Positions 34,891-47,119 of a stretch of DNA of 64,000 nucleotides are shown here, piece after piece (the stretch's first letter is position 1; every line of letters begins with the position of its first letter). Position numbers and translations under genes: made by a program. Source of the DNA: Petaurus breviceps papuanus (lineage: Eukaryota; Chordata; Mammalia; Diprotodontia; Petauridae); the NCBI GenBank assembly GCA_028583685.1, contig JAMXIF010001253.1:72859320-72923319 (forward strand), read 5' to 3'. A model generated the notes under the pieces. The model was not told the origin of the DNA. It saw nothing but the letters and a program-made list of their open reading frames with translations, and did no database searches.

Positions 34891-37480
34891 AGGCCAACAA
34901 ATCAGGGTCATGACTAGGGGCATATAAGGATAACTGTCCCTTTTAGATAGTTTTCCCGCGTCCCCAGAGTGAATTCTTCCTGCTTTAATGGGGAAACTAT
35001 CCTTATGCTAAGGCTACCCTCCCTAGTTATCCTTCCCCCCTCCCCCCCCCAAAAAAAAGGAAAGGAAAGACCTGGCTATGTTAAACTGAATATTCAGTCA
35101 TGTAGTTCCCTTAATTCTATCCCAAGTCCAACAAGTGGCTTGACTGTTTTCCCTCTGCTTACATGGTATTTCTGCCCCTTCCCCTCTAAGAAAAGCCTTC
35201 CAGTTGTATAGCCATAGCCAAAACTCCTCCTACTTGGCTTTTTTGATGGCTTTTACTACCTGGGAGGATAGTCTTCAGCTGATGGGTGGTAAGCCACCCT
35301 GAAGAATTAGGAGAGCGCTGCTCAGAACTGAGTTTCTTCCTCCCTTTCTTTTCAGGAAGCTGCTTTCCAACTACTTCCTGGATATAAAGGAAGAATATCC
35401 AAGACTACCCCCTTCCCCCCTTATGTATATTGGATGTTTTAGTAGAAATTATTAATCTGGGAGAGTAAATTTCCCAACTGCTCTCAAACTATTTGGACAA
35501 AAAAAAAAAGTGATATATCTTTAAGTTGTCTTTTTCATTTAGTTCTATCCCTCTATAGTTTTTTGTCCTTTTGCATGTTTTATGTATCCTATGGAAATGC
35601 CCCCAATTGTCTTTTTCCCTTAAGAAAAACCCACACAAACATAGATACAAAACAACAAAGTGATAACAAAGCTATTGTTTGTGGTTTACTGGAACTTTTT
35701 TTTTTAAGGGCAAGAGATAAATCTTAGGTAAATCCTAGTAATCTTTAAAAAAACAACAACAGTGCAAATGAATTGAAAGAACAATGATGTTTTTATTCTA
35801 TTCTTAAATAACCACTGTTACTAATTCTATGTGTGAACCTACTGGCATTGTATAACTTCTCAAACCCTGGAATTGGATTGGCTACCCCCCCTCCCCATTT
35901 CCTATTCCACATTCATTTTTGAGCAATACTTGCTTTTTATTACAATGACCATCCATCCCCCAGCTTCCCACAGACATGATATTGTGAACAAGAAAATTCA
36001 AGAAGTTACAGTTATAGCCAAATATATAAGTAAACAAAAAAAATATATAAAACATTCATTGAAAAGAATGTAACTTGATTTAATGTTGACACTGAGCTAC
36101 CTTTAACTAGTGATTTCAGTTTGTGGTATCAGACAGATATGACAGATGTTGGTGTATCACACAGATGTTGGAGTATTACTACATTTCCCTTGGCACCACA
36201 GCACACAATTTAGAAACCATGGAGATAATTTATTGGAATTGGAGACATTAGGATAACTTGGGGGAATGCACAAGGTGATCCATTGGAATAGGGGAAAAAA
36301 TATCAGAACTGAAGAGAGCAGCATAGCTGTTAAGCCAGTTTGCAGGTTATCACCTTATGCTCCCCTTTCCCCCTTCCCCTGCAGATACCCAGGTATCTGC
36401 CCTGGATAGTCAGGAACCCTATATGTTCCTCCTGAGGCAGGCAGTCATTCAGGCAGACTGGAAGCCATAACCTGCCTGTCACCCCCTCCCCCCATCTTCC
36501 CTTTCCTACCCCTCTACAATAGTAGTTGGAACAGCTACAGAAGCAGCATTGCATATCTCCTAAGTCCCTTGGCCCAGATTCCATCAAGTCAACAGTGAAC
36601 TTCTTTCTAACCCACTTTATCTCCCATGGTTCTTTTTCACAATGAACTGTAGAACAAAGAGGGCTCCTACTAAGGATGGTAGGAGTTAGGTCAAAGAGGA
36701 CCCAAGAGATACAAGCACAGCAGTGGCCCCAACAACAGCAACTACCAAATTGGTTGCTGCTATCTATGGCCTTGGGCCTAAAGTAGACAAGCATAGAGCT
36801 CTCAGATCAGCAACTGATCCCCAACCTATCTGATAGCTTGGAAGCAAATGAAAAGGTCATCCAGCATCTACAAACCAGGGTCTACCTGGGTTAGGCCCTC
36901 ACCTCTACATGCCTACCCCTCATATCAAAGAACATGCAAATTTACTAACTGAATTTCATCAACAATAGTAACAAAACTTTGCATGCCTAACACTGTTGTT
37001 TTTTTCCCCCAATAATGAATATATGATTTAGTAAGTTCAGCAAAGGCTACATTTCTTCCATTTGTATTTTTGTGAAGTATCTTTTTCAACCTTGATAGCC
37101 ATTAAAACCAAGTATTGAAAAATCTAAATTTAGAACCGGAACTTTGAATGGCTGTTTCACAAAGTATTAAGTCAAGATTTTCATGTTATGTGATATATTC
37201 AATTATATACAATCATATTGCTTTCATTAAAAAAACAAAACCCCAAAGTTTTAGTGTGAACAAAAAGCTTTTTGTATTATTAAACAAAATTTAAAAATAT
37301 TAAACTTTTTTTCATTTCCTCTTCCTGTTTTTATTTTATAATGCATAAAATATGTTGCTACAGTATTATATACATCTAATTTACAAATAACTGAATATAT
37401 ATGTCTTGAAGTATGTGCTTAAAACCTTTTAAATGCTAGAGGTGTGTATTTAGGATAGTCTGGAGAAAACTGGTCTATAT
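34891..37480. other. No recognisable gene; unique sequence
   Basis: A C-run then A-run lies at 35033-35058 and a pyrimidine-rich patch at 36358-36520. The 154-codon minus-strand frame 36330-36794 is Cys/Gly-rich in its middle, lies in moderately GC-rich sequence and matches no family I know. I leave it as a chance frame. No repeat family recognised in this 2.6 kb. Confidence 0.35.
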
Positions 37481-37486
37481 TATTGT

Positions 37487-37871
37487 TGTGGTCTAGGGTG
37501 CTGTGAACCCTGAAATGTAAGAGTATAGGGTATTGGTCTGACTCAAAAGAATTCGACCACTCTAAGTCTTCCAGTCCAAGTAGCAAGTTTTATTTGTGAT
37601 GCCAAAACAAACAGGCCATATTTTAAGAATCTGAGTGTTTGATGAGGATAAGATTGATATTTTGTGCAGAAAGTCTGTGGAAAGATCTGGATGAGGTTAA
37701 GGAGTAGAAAGTAACCAGAGGTGGGCCAGGTGCAGACAATTGAGGAAGTTAAGTGACTGGAGAGCTACAATTAAAGGGCAGTTAAAAAGATTGTTGACTG
37801 GGATGGGCCTGGTGCCTCAGGCAAATGAGGGTTTTTTGTCTTTTCCTTTTAGGGTCCAGATTCCATCCCCA
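37487..37871 (-). mobile_element. Solo LTR of an endogenous retrovirus
   Basis: Same family as 3724-4143: 'tgtggtctagggtgctgtg' at one edge, antisense AATAAA in 'agcaagttttatttgtgatg', and 'gtgggccaggtgcagacaat'. The outer bases are TG and CA ('ccatcccca'). No internal retroviral sequence adjoins it, so it is a lone LTR fossil; no clean target duplication is visible, in keeping with age. Confidence 0.7.
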
Positions 37872-37978
37872 TTATTATGACTTTTATTTGGAAGAGTAAT
37901 CTGGTGAGCTACTCTATACATATGCCATATGTAAATAAAAGTCTTGTATCACAGAGTTTGTAATAATTAGGAAGGGAA

Positions 37979-38370
37979 TGTCAAACACATTCAGATGTAT
38001 CCCTAAACTTAGTAGCCCCAGCTTCAATAGTCACTCCAGCAGAGACTGTGAGTCCCCCTCTTCCCCCCTGCCCTCCCCAGCCAGCTCTCCTTCACAGAGG
38101 TGGGTGGGCTGCCAGGTTTAGCCATGCCTAGGGAGACTTGAGAGGCTTGGGAATTTCAAAATGTGCACTGACCAATCACTGATTTTAAATCTCTGCAAAT
38201 TCCTGCTTATATAATACCTAACCATTGGCCATGTGGCATCCCTTTAAAAGCTGAGGCTTTGCCTGGGTTCTGGACTGTACAATTTGGGGAGGGGCCCCAT
38301 TCAGCCATGGCCAATAAAGGGTTCAATTATAAATTGTTTCTTGGGTCTTGCTAGTGTTTTGGGTACAACA
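37979..38370 (+). mobile_element. Solo LTR of a second endogenous retrovirus family
   Basis: Plus-strand order of an LTR: TATA-like 'cttatataatacc' near 38208, polyadenylation signal in 'ggccaataaagggttc' near 38315, a T-rich stretch, and a TG-to-CA span ending 'ttttgggtacaaca'. Unrelated in sequence to the LTR 108 bp to its left and in the opposite orientation. No internal region; a lone fossil. The 5' edge is uncertain. Confidence 0.6.
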
Positions 38371-40165
38371 GATGAAAGATATGCAAATATATTTAATTTT
38401 CAATAAAGAAATTAAAAAAAAAAACTATTCTAGAAGCCACAGACTGGTGTATTACACTGATTCCACAGGACTTGGAAAAGAAAGCTGTGATTTTAGGAGC
38501 CATGATCAGTTGATTTAGAAGAGATTAGGCTGAACTAATTTCACTTGCTTTCTTTACAGGAATTTTAGATTGAGATATTAGGAGGTTAGGGCCTATAAAA
38601 TATATTTAAATTTTAATAAGAGATATCTTCATAAGCAATTTTCAAAACTAGGGCAGAACATTTATTTCTTAGTCAAGGTTTGAAATGTATGCCCTTTGTG
38701 TTTTGCTGTTTAACCAAGGCTGTGATTTTTCACCAACCATGCAACTTGATCTATCACAGAAAATATTTACCTGGCTGGAATTTTCTAGTACAAATATATT
38801 CATTTATATAAAAACATTAACAAGTTTTCCTTATTGCTTGTCCCTTCTGATCTAAAAAGCTGCCTAATTTGCTCTGAACAAGATGGAGTAACTAATTTCC
38901 CTTAAATCGCCATTGAAAGCTACTCAAAAGGGAGAGAAGAGAAAGAGAATTGAATGAGGCCCAAGGGTCTACACAGCAGGAAAGAATTACAAAGGGTATT
39001 TATTAAGTGAGTAACAAAGTAAGAAGAGATGCTAAAATGGTAGTTAATATTCATTGTTTGAGTAGCAAGTAGTTAAGATGAGATTCCATAAGCAATGACC
39101 CAAGGCAGCATATGAAAGAAAAAAAAATAAACAAATCCTCATCCTATGTGGAGATGAAAACAATTAACATTGTGACAAAGTAGGTATTGAATTTAGATGT
39201 TTCTAGCTGTTATTTTAATTGCTAAATTTGGTAATGACATTAACACCATCTCTCACCTACCATTCATATTGCCAGTAGTGGGAGAAAACCTGATGTCTTA
39301 AAGATGGAGCGAGTCAGTCAATAAGCAAGCATTTATTAAACACTTAATATCTGCCAGGCACCATGCTGATGTGAAATGTTGCCTTGCTGTGGAAGAGGAT
39401 TCCTCAGCTATTTAAGAAAGGTCTATAATGACAAGAAATCATTGTCATTAGTCAGCAAAGAGGTTGTGTTGGTGAGGCAGGAATCTCAAATCTATTCAAC
39501 CCATATTGTGAGATGAGTACTTGTTTAAACTAGGTGTAGCAGTAGTAGCAGAGACATAAAAAGGAAGGCATTTGTTAGGTAACAGATAGAGAAGAATGTC
39601 AAGAGCCCCTGTGTTTTCTGCAACAGAAGCAGTAGAAGATAGAGAAGGCAAAGACGAAATTCCCTTGGAGGTGGCAGCTATTGTCTTTCTGTAGAATGCA
39701 TGGCATTGCTGAAATTGAGATGGAAGGTGAAAGGAAAAGGGGATGGTGGCAGAGGATGAGATGAATGGTTAGTGTAATGGAAACAATGAACCTGAACTTG
39801 GACAGATTTTGAGAGATAGTAGAGGATAGGATGGGATCATTAAAAGTCAGACATGACTGAAAAACTGAGCAATAACAGAATGCATGACAAAGGAAAGAGT
39901 ACCAATAGAAACAATTTTCATTAATTTCCTAACAATCAATTCTACTTAAATAAGAGACTAGATATGTAACATGAAACTAAAAACAGTATTTCATGCCAGT
40001 TCGAGTGCATAGGAAGCCACATAACAAGGAGAATTACAAAATTGTATCTTCTGTCCTTTGCAACCCCTTTCTGCTTCTCACTGATAATAGATGAAAAGGG
40101 GACAGAGGGTGGTAAGAATCACAGAAATTTTTGACTGTCTATAAGCATTAACTTAGCTATTGGTA
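38371..40165. other. No gene seen
   Basis: Mostly unique sequence. A short L4-like scrap occurs at 39308-39365 ('aagcatttattaaacactta', 'ctgccaggcaccatgctga'). 38650-38940 lacks repeats and has regulatory-like texture. No frame of note. Confidence 0.35.
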
Positions 40166-40172
40166 CTCTAAT

Positions 40173-40624
40173 TGTTGAAGTCAAAGTTGGGAGAGCTCGT
40201 TCAGGTTTTTGAAAGAATTCACTTAGACATTTTTAACCAATGGGAGCTTTATTGCTGCAAAAGCATATAGGCCTGAGATTTAGCAAGGAGCCAAACAAAG
40301 GACTTGATATAGAACAAGGATTAGACTTATATAGACAGAAAGCTATACAGCCTGTAGGATGATGATGTAATTTTAGGGTTTCTAATGATGGCTGGAGATT
40401 TAGGGACAAGATAAGTCTTGCAAGATAAGGACACAGGGTGAGGATGATGAATGACACAGGATAAAGGAGAAAAGGGAATCTCATGACCCAGGATGGGGGT
40501 GGGGAGAAACAAGGAAATTTATGGTCATGGGTGAGGGGTGGTTTTGTGGTATTTCAAGATAAGGGGAGACTTTAGGTTGCCAGAGAAAGGGCAAGTCAAA
40601 CTTTAGGGCATTTTTGTATCCACA
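40173..40624 (-). mobile_element. Solo LTR of a third endogenous retrovirus family
   Basis: Span begins TGTTGAAGTC and ends TGTATCCACA, so TG...CA on either strand. An antisense AATAAA in 'gggagctttattgctgc' near 40247 places it on the minus strand. The body is purine-rich on the plus strand. No internal retroviral sequence. The minus-strand frames at 40233-40512 are U3 composition artefacts. Edges approximate. Confidence 0.55.
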
Positions 40625-40864
40625 TCATAAATGGGTACCAACCAGTGTTTCCCAATGACTTCTGGAAAATTGATCATATCAATATTGATATTCTCATCAT
40701 ACATAAAGCTAGAAGACAGAAATCAATTGCAGCTAAATGGAAAGCTGGATTACAGATTCTCCTTGGAGAGGTAAGAGGCAAATAAAGGATTTGGCAAGGT
40801 TGATTTTACTTTTCATCCAAAAGCAACAAAGGGAAAAAATTTTTTTTAAATCATTTAGTGAAAC

Positions 40865-41388
40865 ATTTGGTCATCTCATATTCCAGAATTTATGTGAAGT
40901 GTTTGCAAAAAAGATCACCATGAAAATAATTGTAGCTTATACTCCAACATCTGTTGTAGAGGATGAAGAAGTAGAAAAAAATCTGTAAATAACTTGATAG
41001 CATCCTCCAAATTAAATCAAAAGATAGCTTGTTCAATGACCTTCTGCTTATTATTATCAAATAAGGCATAAAACCAGGAGATGAGATTGCTGAAAGTGTT
41101 AGACTCTTTTGATGGAGGATATCCAGGACAGAATCCAAGTTGAATTTTTAATAGAAAAGGAGGTCCTGCTGATGCTCCTATTCAAGAATAATAGTTATGA
41201 CAATTGAATCAGGAGCCAGAACATTGTAGAGCCTTCTAAATGATCTCCATAATCACTCAAAATTTACTCAGCCTGTCCTCACTCAAGTGGATGAAGAATG
41301 CTTATTGTCCATAATGTGAAATTATTTCAAGAACAGCCTTCAGAACTTGTCTGTCTATCTAATCATCTCTGTAAAGGTATATGTATAC

Positions 41389-41444
<56 letters not shown>

Positions 41445-41570
41445 TTCTGTTATCAAAAATGAGAATGACTTGGTCATGTGGTAAGATCAAGGCATAACTT
41501 ACTGCTTCACTAGTGTCCTTTGGAAGCCAAGACCACTCAAGGAAAGTTTAGAGTTTAAAATTGTCCAACC
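40865..41570 (+). mobile_element. RTE-like LINE relic, interrupted by (AT)n
   Basis: The translation of 40910-40990 reads KITMKIIVAYTPTSVVEDEE, resembling the endonuclease motif of RTE-type LINEs (a Y-A-P-T core followed by an acidic stretch). Past the (AT)n run, 41460-41550 translates with GHVVRSRHN, like the GHVVR motif near the C-terminus of RTE reverse transcriptases. Many stops and no continuous frame; an old relic. Assigned from motif memory only. Confidence 0.4.
41394..41439. repeat. (AT)n microsatellite
   Basis: About 46 bases of uninterrupted AT dinucleotide, preceded by ATGTATACATATACAT. Confidence 0.95.
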
Positions 41571-43080
41571 TACAATAAAAGAAACCAAGGCAGAAGTCTG
41601 AGTCAGTGGTACTTTAATAAAGGGTCCACGGTCACCTCTAATGAAGTAGACCTCAGATCTTCCTCATGATCTTAAATGCCCCCTTCTTCCAGGGCCTTAT
41701 TTTTATAAGGCTTAGTACCAGATCTGATACTTGAACACTCTAGAGGAGCAATATAAAATACACAGTGCAACTAATTGATAGACTGTGAATACTAAAAATG
41801 ATGTTTCAATCAAAAAAAATCATGTATCATGGGGGGGGGGGTGTCCTTGGGTTGGGTGGAACATGGGGCATCTTCACAAAGTGGTCATAAGATGGTTACC
41901 TGCTGCTCATGGACAAATGAGAATGATCCAGAGGTACAAAAATAAATTGGGAGACTTTCCATATAATTGTGTCACCTCCGTCATCCTGGGTTTGGTCACC
42001 ATAACAAGGAAAAACAAGGGTGGAGGTCCTCTAGTTAGCTTTGTATAATTAAACAAGTGAACCTACATTCTGCATTTCATAGTTCTAGGGTCTAATAATA
42101 TACAGAACTTATGATCACCAACCCTATGGAATCATATTAAACTGATTAATACTGGTTGGAATAGAGTAAGAGTTCAAATGAATCATTTCTCACTAAAGTC
42201 TCTGGTAAGTTGAGTGTATCCCCCGTGGTTACATTATGGGAGTTGTGCATAAGAAGTGCTCAGGCTAGATAGGCATGTGTGGCTTGTGTGCTACATTCTT
42301 GGAGGGATTCCCATAGGGATGAGAACCATTGGAGTATTTGAAATACAGTCTTTAAGTACTTTTTTCCAGTTCCAAATCCTGAAACTTTATAATCTTTGAA
42401 GTGGTTTCTAGTATAATCCCAGGCATCTTATTCAGGTACTTATTCAGCAAATACTAATTAATGATAATGATGGCTAGTCCTTCCCATACCTCAGTTTTCC
42501 TTATCTGTAAAATGAGAGTAATAAGATGAGATTACTTCATAAAGTTGCCAGGGTGACTAACTATAAGCTAATAATTAGGGAGTGCACTCTTGGTCCCCTT
42601 TCTGAGTAAAGTGTTCATCTTTGGGAAATGAATCAGCCCTTTCCCAGTGCTGCTTAGACAGCCACCTTTGCCACTGGACTTCAGGGATATGGTATCAGGA
42701 TAGGGTTAATTTGTCTCACAAAGCAAACAGCATGTTGCTGTAGAATGTTTTCTTCTATCACAAGAACAGACCCATTAATCATCACTCTGGATCAAGGTTA
42801 TGCAAAGCCAAGCAGTTTCAACTTGTAAGCTGATGAAGTCTGGCCAATTCCGACTAATTTTCTAGGCCTGACTCTGAGTTAGGTGTACTTAGTACACCCT
42901 CACCTGACCTCACGCTTTGCCAGCTTCACACACCCAGTCTCATGAGGCTTACTGCCAATGCTGGAATCCCTTTGAACCTAAAAGAAGTGTAGCTTAGTGA
43001 AACTCCCTTCATCCTGTTTAGGGGAAATAGGGTGTTTTCCTAGTGAATTGAGAAATAGGTGAAGTTTTTCTGTTCTACCC
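41571..43080. other. No gene seen; possible repeat pieces
   Basis: Two AATAAA words lie near 41573 and 41616 with no supporting structure. A 10-base G-run is at 41830. The frame at 41785-42048 has no homology. 42640-42900 is repeat-free and carries ATTA and TGCAAAG-type words, a weak regulatory candidate. Near 42430-42560 is a diverged MIR scrap. Confidence 0.3.
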
Positions 43081-43084
43081 CACT

Positions 43085-43400
43085 TTCCCTTGATAATTCT
43101 CCTCAGTCGATCAGAAAGTTAGTAAACATTGATTAAATGCCTTCTATGTGCCAGATACTGGGCTGAGTGGTAGGGACACAAAGATAGGCAAAAGACATTC
43201 CTTGACCTTGAGGAACTCATAATATGATGGGGGAGACAATCGCCAAGGGACTGCACAAAAAAGCCACACACAGGACCAACAGTAAATAATCAACACTAGA
43301 ATTAAGAGAGAGTGGGAAAGGCTATCTATGGAAGATGGGATTTTAGCTGGGGATTGAAAACCATGAAACCAGGGGGTAGATACAAGTAGACATTAGCCCC
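43085..43400 (+). repeat. Old LINE 3' region (L4/RTE-X-like)
   Basis: 'attgattaaatgccttctat', 'gtgccagatactgggctgag', 'ccttgaggaactcataatat', 'gggattttagctggggattg'. A good copy of the family. Confidence 0.65.
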
Positions 43401-43554
43401 CAGGTCCCTAGTGCTCCCATGATGCTACCCGGATGCCTAAGTTTCCCCCAGTGACTGTGGCTGTGACTCCTGATTCTGATATCCCCTAAAAGAAAATTGC
43501 TTCCTATCTTGAGTATTATTCTCCATCAGAATCTCTAAGGTAGGATCATATTGT

Positions 43555-43690
43555 CTTAGGATTTAAGGCTAGAAGGAACCGTAGAGATCAATGGATTTAG
43601 AGAACGTCACAGGATCACAGAATCTCAAAGGCCAAAGGGACCTTAAAAGTGATCTAGTTCAACCTATGACTGAACAAGAGTCACCCTTAA
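43555..43690 (-). repeat. Old SINE/LINE tail, two partial units
   Basis: 'ttaaggctagaaggaaccgt' and 'tctcaaaggccaaagggacc' followed by 'gtgatctagttcaacctatg' are two partial copies of the same old motif in tandem. Confidence 0.5.
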
Positions 43691-44435
43691 CAACATGGAT
43701 AATTATGGTTCAATAATTAGTTAAGTTCCTTCTAACATGTTAGCTCAGAATGCATTACTCTTCTCAAGTGACAATGCCTTGACCCAGACAAAATATACAT
43801 GACAGCAATAAGGTTCAGTGTTAATCCACAGGGGGAAATTTAATATACCTTAGCAAGTGTAAAGCAGTTATTTTTGGTCAAGGGTGGGAGATGTGCCCTT
43901 TAGATGAACTCTAAAAGTGCCTTCCAGAACTTGATATTGTTAGAACATCTTTGTACGTTTAAAGCACAAGCCATAGGCCAGCACCCTAAGAACTGGATTT
44001 CCATGAATGATGTTCAGTCTTTGGGTCATTCTCCCTCCTTCATCATAATTCTAGGCTCCTTTTATTTTTATCTGTAGTTTCTTCTGAAAATCTCAGAATA
44101 TAGGTAGTATCTAGGCTTCCATAGAGAGACACACCTTTCATATAAGTGTTTGAGTTAAAATGCATATTGGACATAGTAAGCCAATGATATGCTGGTAAAT
44201 GTTTAACAATGAGCTCTGCCCTACCCCCACAAAAAAGAATATGCCAGGCACACTTCAAGTCTTATCTGAATTATTAACATTTTCCTGCTTTCTTAAGTCT
44301 AGAATCAATGAAACAGTAAATCAATCCTTGGTATGTTGCATTTGCTGATTTCTATGGTATAAATGGGGAAGATGAGGCAAACAAGGTTAAGTGACTTGTC
44401 CACACAACTATTAAGTGTCTGAGACTAAATTTGAA
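43691..44435. other. No gene seen; SINE scrap
   Basis: Unique-looking sequence. A diverged antisense SINE fragment lies at 44350-44440 ('gatgaggcaaacaaggttaa', 'gtgacttgtccacacaacta'). Confidence 0.4.
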
Positions 44436-44454
44436 GCCAGGGCTTTCTGTCTCC

Positions 44455-44700
44455 AGGTCCAGCTTGGTCCTGCAGTGAATAGAATGCTGGAACTAGAGTA
44501 ATGAAGACCCATCTTTGTGAGTTCAGAACTTGTCTCAGACGCTGGTTAGCTGTGTGACCCTGGGCAAGTCCCTCAACCCTGTTTGCCTCAGTTTCCTTAA
44601 CTACAAAATAATCTGAAGAAGGGAAATGGCACACCACTCTGTCTTTGCCAAGAAAATCCCAAATGAGATCACAAAGAATCAAAAATGACTGAACAACAGA
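44455..44700 (+). mobile_element. MON1-like tRNA SINE
   Basis: 'cttggtcctgcagtgaatag' head, 'gctgtgtgaccctgggcaag', 'tgcctcagtttccttaacta', 'ggaaatggcacaccactctg', 'caaaaatgactgaacaacag' end. The antisense frame at 44425-44682 is a shadow. Confidence 0.8.
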
Positions 44701-44804
44701 TGCCTAGGGATAATCATATTAAAATCATAATATATAGCTATTGTTCTTTGATAATCTATTGATAAATGTGACATGGTACTGAGGAGCAACATTAAACTTG
44801 ATAT

Positions 44805-45045
44805 TAGGGCAGCTAGGTGGTTCAGTGGCTAGAGTACTGGGCCTGGAGTCAGGAGGATCTGAGTTCAAAGGTAGCCTCAGGCATTATGTAACTTAACCAA
44901 GTCATTTAACCCTTTTTGCCTCAGTTTCTTCATCTGTAAAATGGGCTTAAGAAGGACATGGCAAACTACTTTAGTATTTTTCCAGGAAAATCTCAAATGG
45001 GGTCACAAAGTCAGACAGGACTGAAACAAGTGAACAACAAAATGG
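44805..45045 (+). mobile_element. MON1-like tRNA SINE
   Basis: 'agggcagctaggtggttcag' head, 'ggatctgagttcaaaggtag', 'tgcctcagtttcttcatctg', 'ggcaaactactttagtattt' and 'actgaaacaagtgaacaaca' end. Same strand as its neighbour at 44455-44700. Confidence 0.85.
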
Positions 45046-45054
45046 TCTAAATAC

Positions 45055-45480
45055 TTACACTGAAAATTTAACAATAAACTCCCATGAGCCAGTTCGAACT
45101 AGTTAAATAGACAGCCTTTATTTCCCCCCTACAGAAAATGCTGAAAGTAAATAAAGGACTTACAGGAGACCATAAACAATTGTCACAATTCATACCCAAC
45201 CATTTCCAATTAGTCTCACTTTAGGGATATATAGTGATATATGGGATGTATACAATGTCTCCAGCCTTAAGGAGAGGTCCAATCCCTAATAAATGCTTGA
45301 TCTTTGGAGATAGGGGTTTCTAAGAAGGCAATTCTCTGACATTCTGGTGAGACATTTTTATGACTCTACAGACCCATACAGTTGTCCAACCTTATAGAAT
45401 TTCTTTAAGGTTTTGGACTCCCTTTCAAAGGAAAACCAACTTGGGCTTGCCTGATGGACTCCCTACAAAAGTAAATTATG
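45055..45480 (-). mobile_element. Possible LTR relic
   Basis: 'gacagcctttatttcccccc' is an antisense AATAAA near the low-coordinate end, followed by about 350 bases of non-coding sequence, the arrangement of a minus-strand LTR. The left edge shares the 'gagccag' motif with 31455-31560. No target duplication or internal region; weak. Confidence 0.35.
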
Positions 45481-46035
45481 ACATGTAGGCTGTAAATAGA
45501 CCTAGACAGGGCTTGACCAAAATAGTTCATTGCATTTTGTTCATTGTCAGACAGACCATTGTCTCCTCATTTTCTGAGTTAGTCAGCTGCATCCATGCTG
45601 CAGATTTCCAGGAATTTATGGTAGAAAGACAGGAGGCAATATTGATTGAGCCTTTAAAACGGAATTCTTGTGTGAGAATCATTGACCCAGATATGCAAAA
45701 AAATGATTCTTTAACCGTGCAGTTTCTCTAAAGTGAAGCCATTTTACCAGAATGACTCTGGGTATTTTCATAAATGAATTCTCTTTTCTTAATGCCCAAA
45801 TGCTATTTTTACCAGTGCAAAAAAGCCAAGTGCTATTTTCAGCCACTTGAATCCCACCTGCCTTCTTACATCAGTTTTTGTTTGGGATGATGATGTTAGC
45901 AATGATACACAGTATGCAGCAGAGAGAGAAGGGGGGGAATCCCAATAAATTTTCATTTGAGTTGATTCATCTATATCTCATTATTCAGCACAGTGAGTTC
46001 AGTTCCTTTAAGGCTATATCTTAAAGTTAAACACT
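45481..46035. other. No gene seen
   Basis: The 72-codon frame at 45513-45731 has no recognised family. No repeat recognised. Confidence 0.35.
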
Positions 46036-46039
46036 AGTG

Positions 46040-46195
46040 GGACAGTGTGGTATAGAGAAAAGTGCCCTCAATTTGGGACTGGGTGAGTCAAATTCTAGTC
46101 CTAGTTTGGCCACTCACCAGCCATTAATTTTGTGGATCTCAGTTTCTTCACCTGGACTTAGTCCCTTCCTATTCTGATGTTTTATGCTACTGAAT
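46040..46195 (+). repeat. MIR SINE relic
   Basis: 'gggacagtgtggtatagaga', 'gagtcaaattctagtcctag', 'ctcagtttcttcacctggac'. Confidence 0.7.
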
Positions 46196-46235
46196 ATAAC
46201 ATAGATAATGTTTAAAGTGACCCATAGGGTAAAGT

Positions 46236-46495
46236 GGGACAGCTAGATGGTACTATGGATAGAGTACCAGGCCTGAAGTCAGACATACTAAATCTTCCTG
46301 AGTTGAAATCTGTCCTCAGACACTTAATAGTTGTGTGACCCTGGGCAAGTCACTTAACTCTGCCTCATTTTCCTCATCTGTAAAATGAGCTGGAGAAAGA
46401 AATGGCAAAACACTCTAGTATCTTTGCCAAGAAAAGCCCAAATGGTGTCAAGTAGAGTCAGACATGATTGAAACAACCAAACAATGGGGGAAATA
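46236..46495 (+). mobile_element. MON1-like tRNA SINE
   Basis: 'gtgggacagctagatggtac' head, 'cctgagttgaaatctgtcct', 'ttgtgtgaccctgggcaagt', 'tcctcatctgtaaaatgagc', 'atctttgccaagaaaagccc' and 'gattgaaacaaccaaacaat' end. Complete-looking. Confidence 0.85.
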
Positions 46496-47115
46496 GATAT
46501 TTGTGAACAGTGAGGAGCCTTTCTAGACCTGGTACCCAGAAACTTTCTCCGAAGCAGCTGGGTGGGCCTGACTCTGGTTTCCCCTGTAACCTCGTTTGGA
46601 ATATGTGTTGACTTTACTGTCTCTCAGCATTGCCCTACTAGGTATGGAAATGATTTCAATGAATTAGGGTCCAGGTGGTTAGCAAAGTTTTGCGCAACTA
46701 TTGCATTCTGAGCATGAAAGTTTCCCAAGCCTTCTACAGGTAACAAGACTGGAGCTTGCACAAAATGTGTTTGATCCATGAGCCAAGAAGAGACTGCTGA
46801 GACAGAAACTGACTATGAAAGAAGTCTAAGTAATGGTATTTGTAAGCCCAGACAGATTTTATGAGTTAAATAATTTATGCTTATCTTGAATCAAGATGAA
46901 AATTGATGAACACTTCTCAAGGAATGTTTTATAGACCTATTTCTATCTGGGTCTTGGGGCAGTGATTGAATAGAAATGTGTGTGAAAAGTGCATAGAATC
47001 ATAGCAAAAAATTATGTTTTCATAATTTAGGAAGACAGTTCTGTTGGTTAGAGCACAGAATATAAGCTCCCAGAAGATAGGGACCATTTTTGTACTTCTC
47101 TGTATCCCTGTCTTT
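46496..47115. other. No gene seen
   Basis: Unique or very old sequence with no recognised repeat until the L4-like scrap that starts near 47120. Confidence 0.35.
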
Positions 47116-47119
47116 GCTT

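Noticed and set aside
36330-36794. 154-codon Cys/Gly-rich minus-strand frame
   Set aside because: No family recognised. The Cys spacing follows no known zinc-binding pattern, and there is no sign of exons or a processed-gene tail around it.
42640-42900. Conserved non-coding candidate
   Set aside because: Only texture supports it and it is weaker than the blocks listed; left as unannotated sequence.
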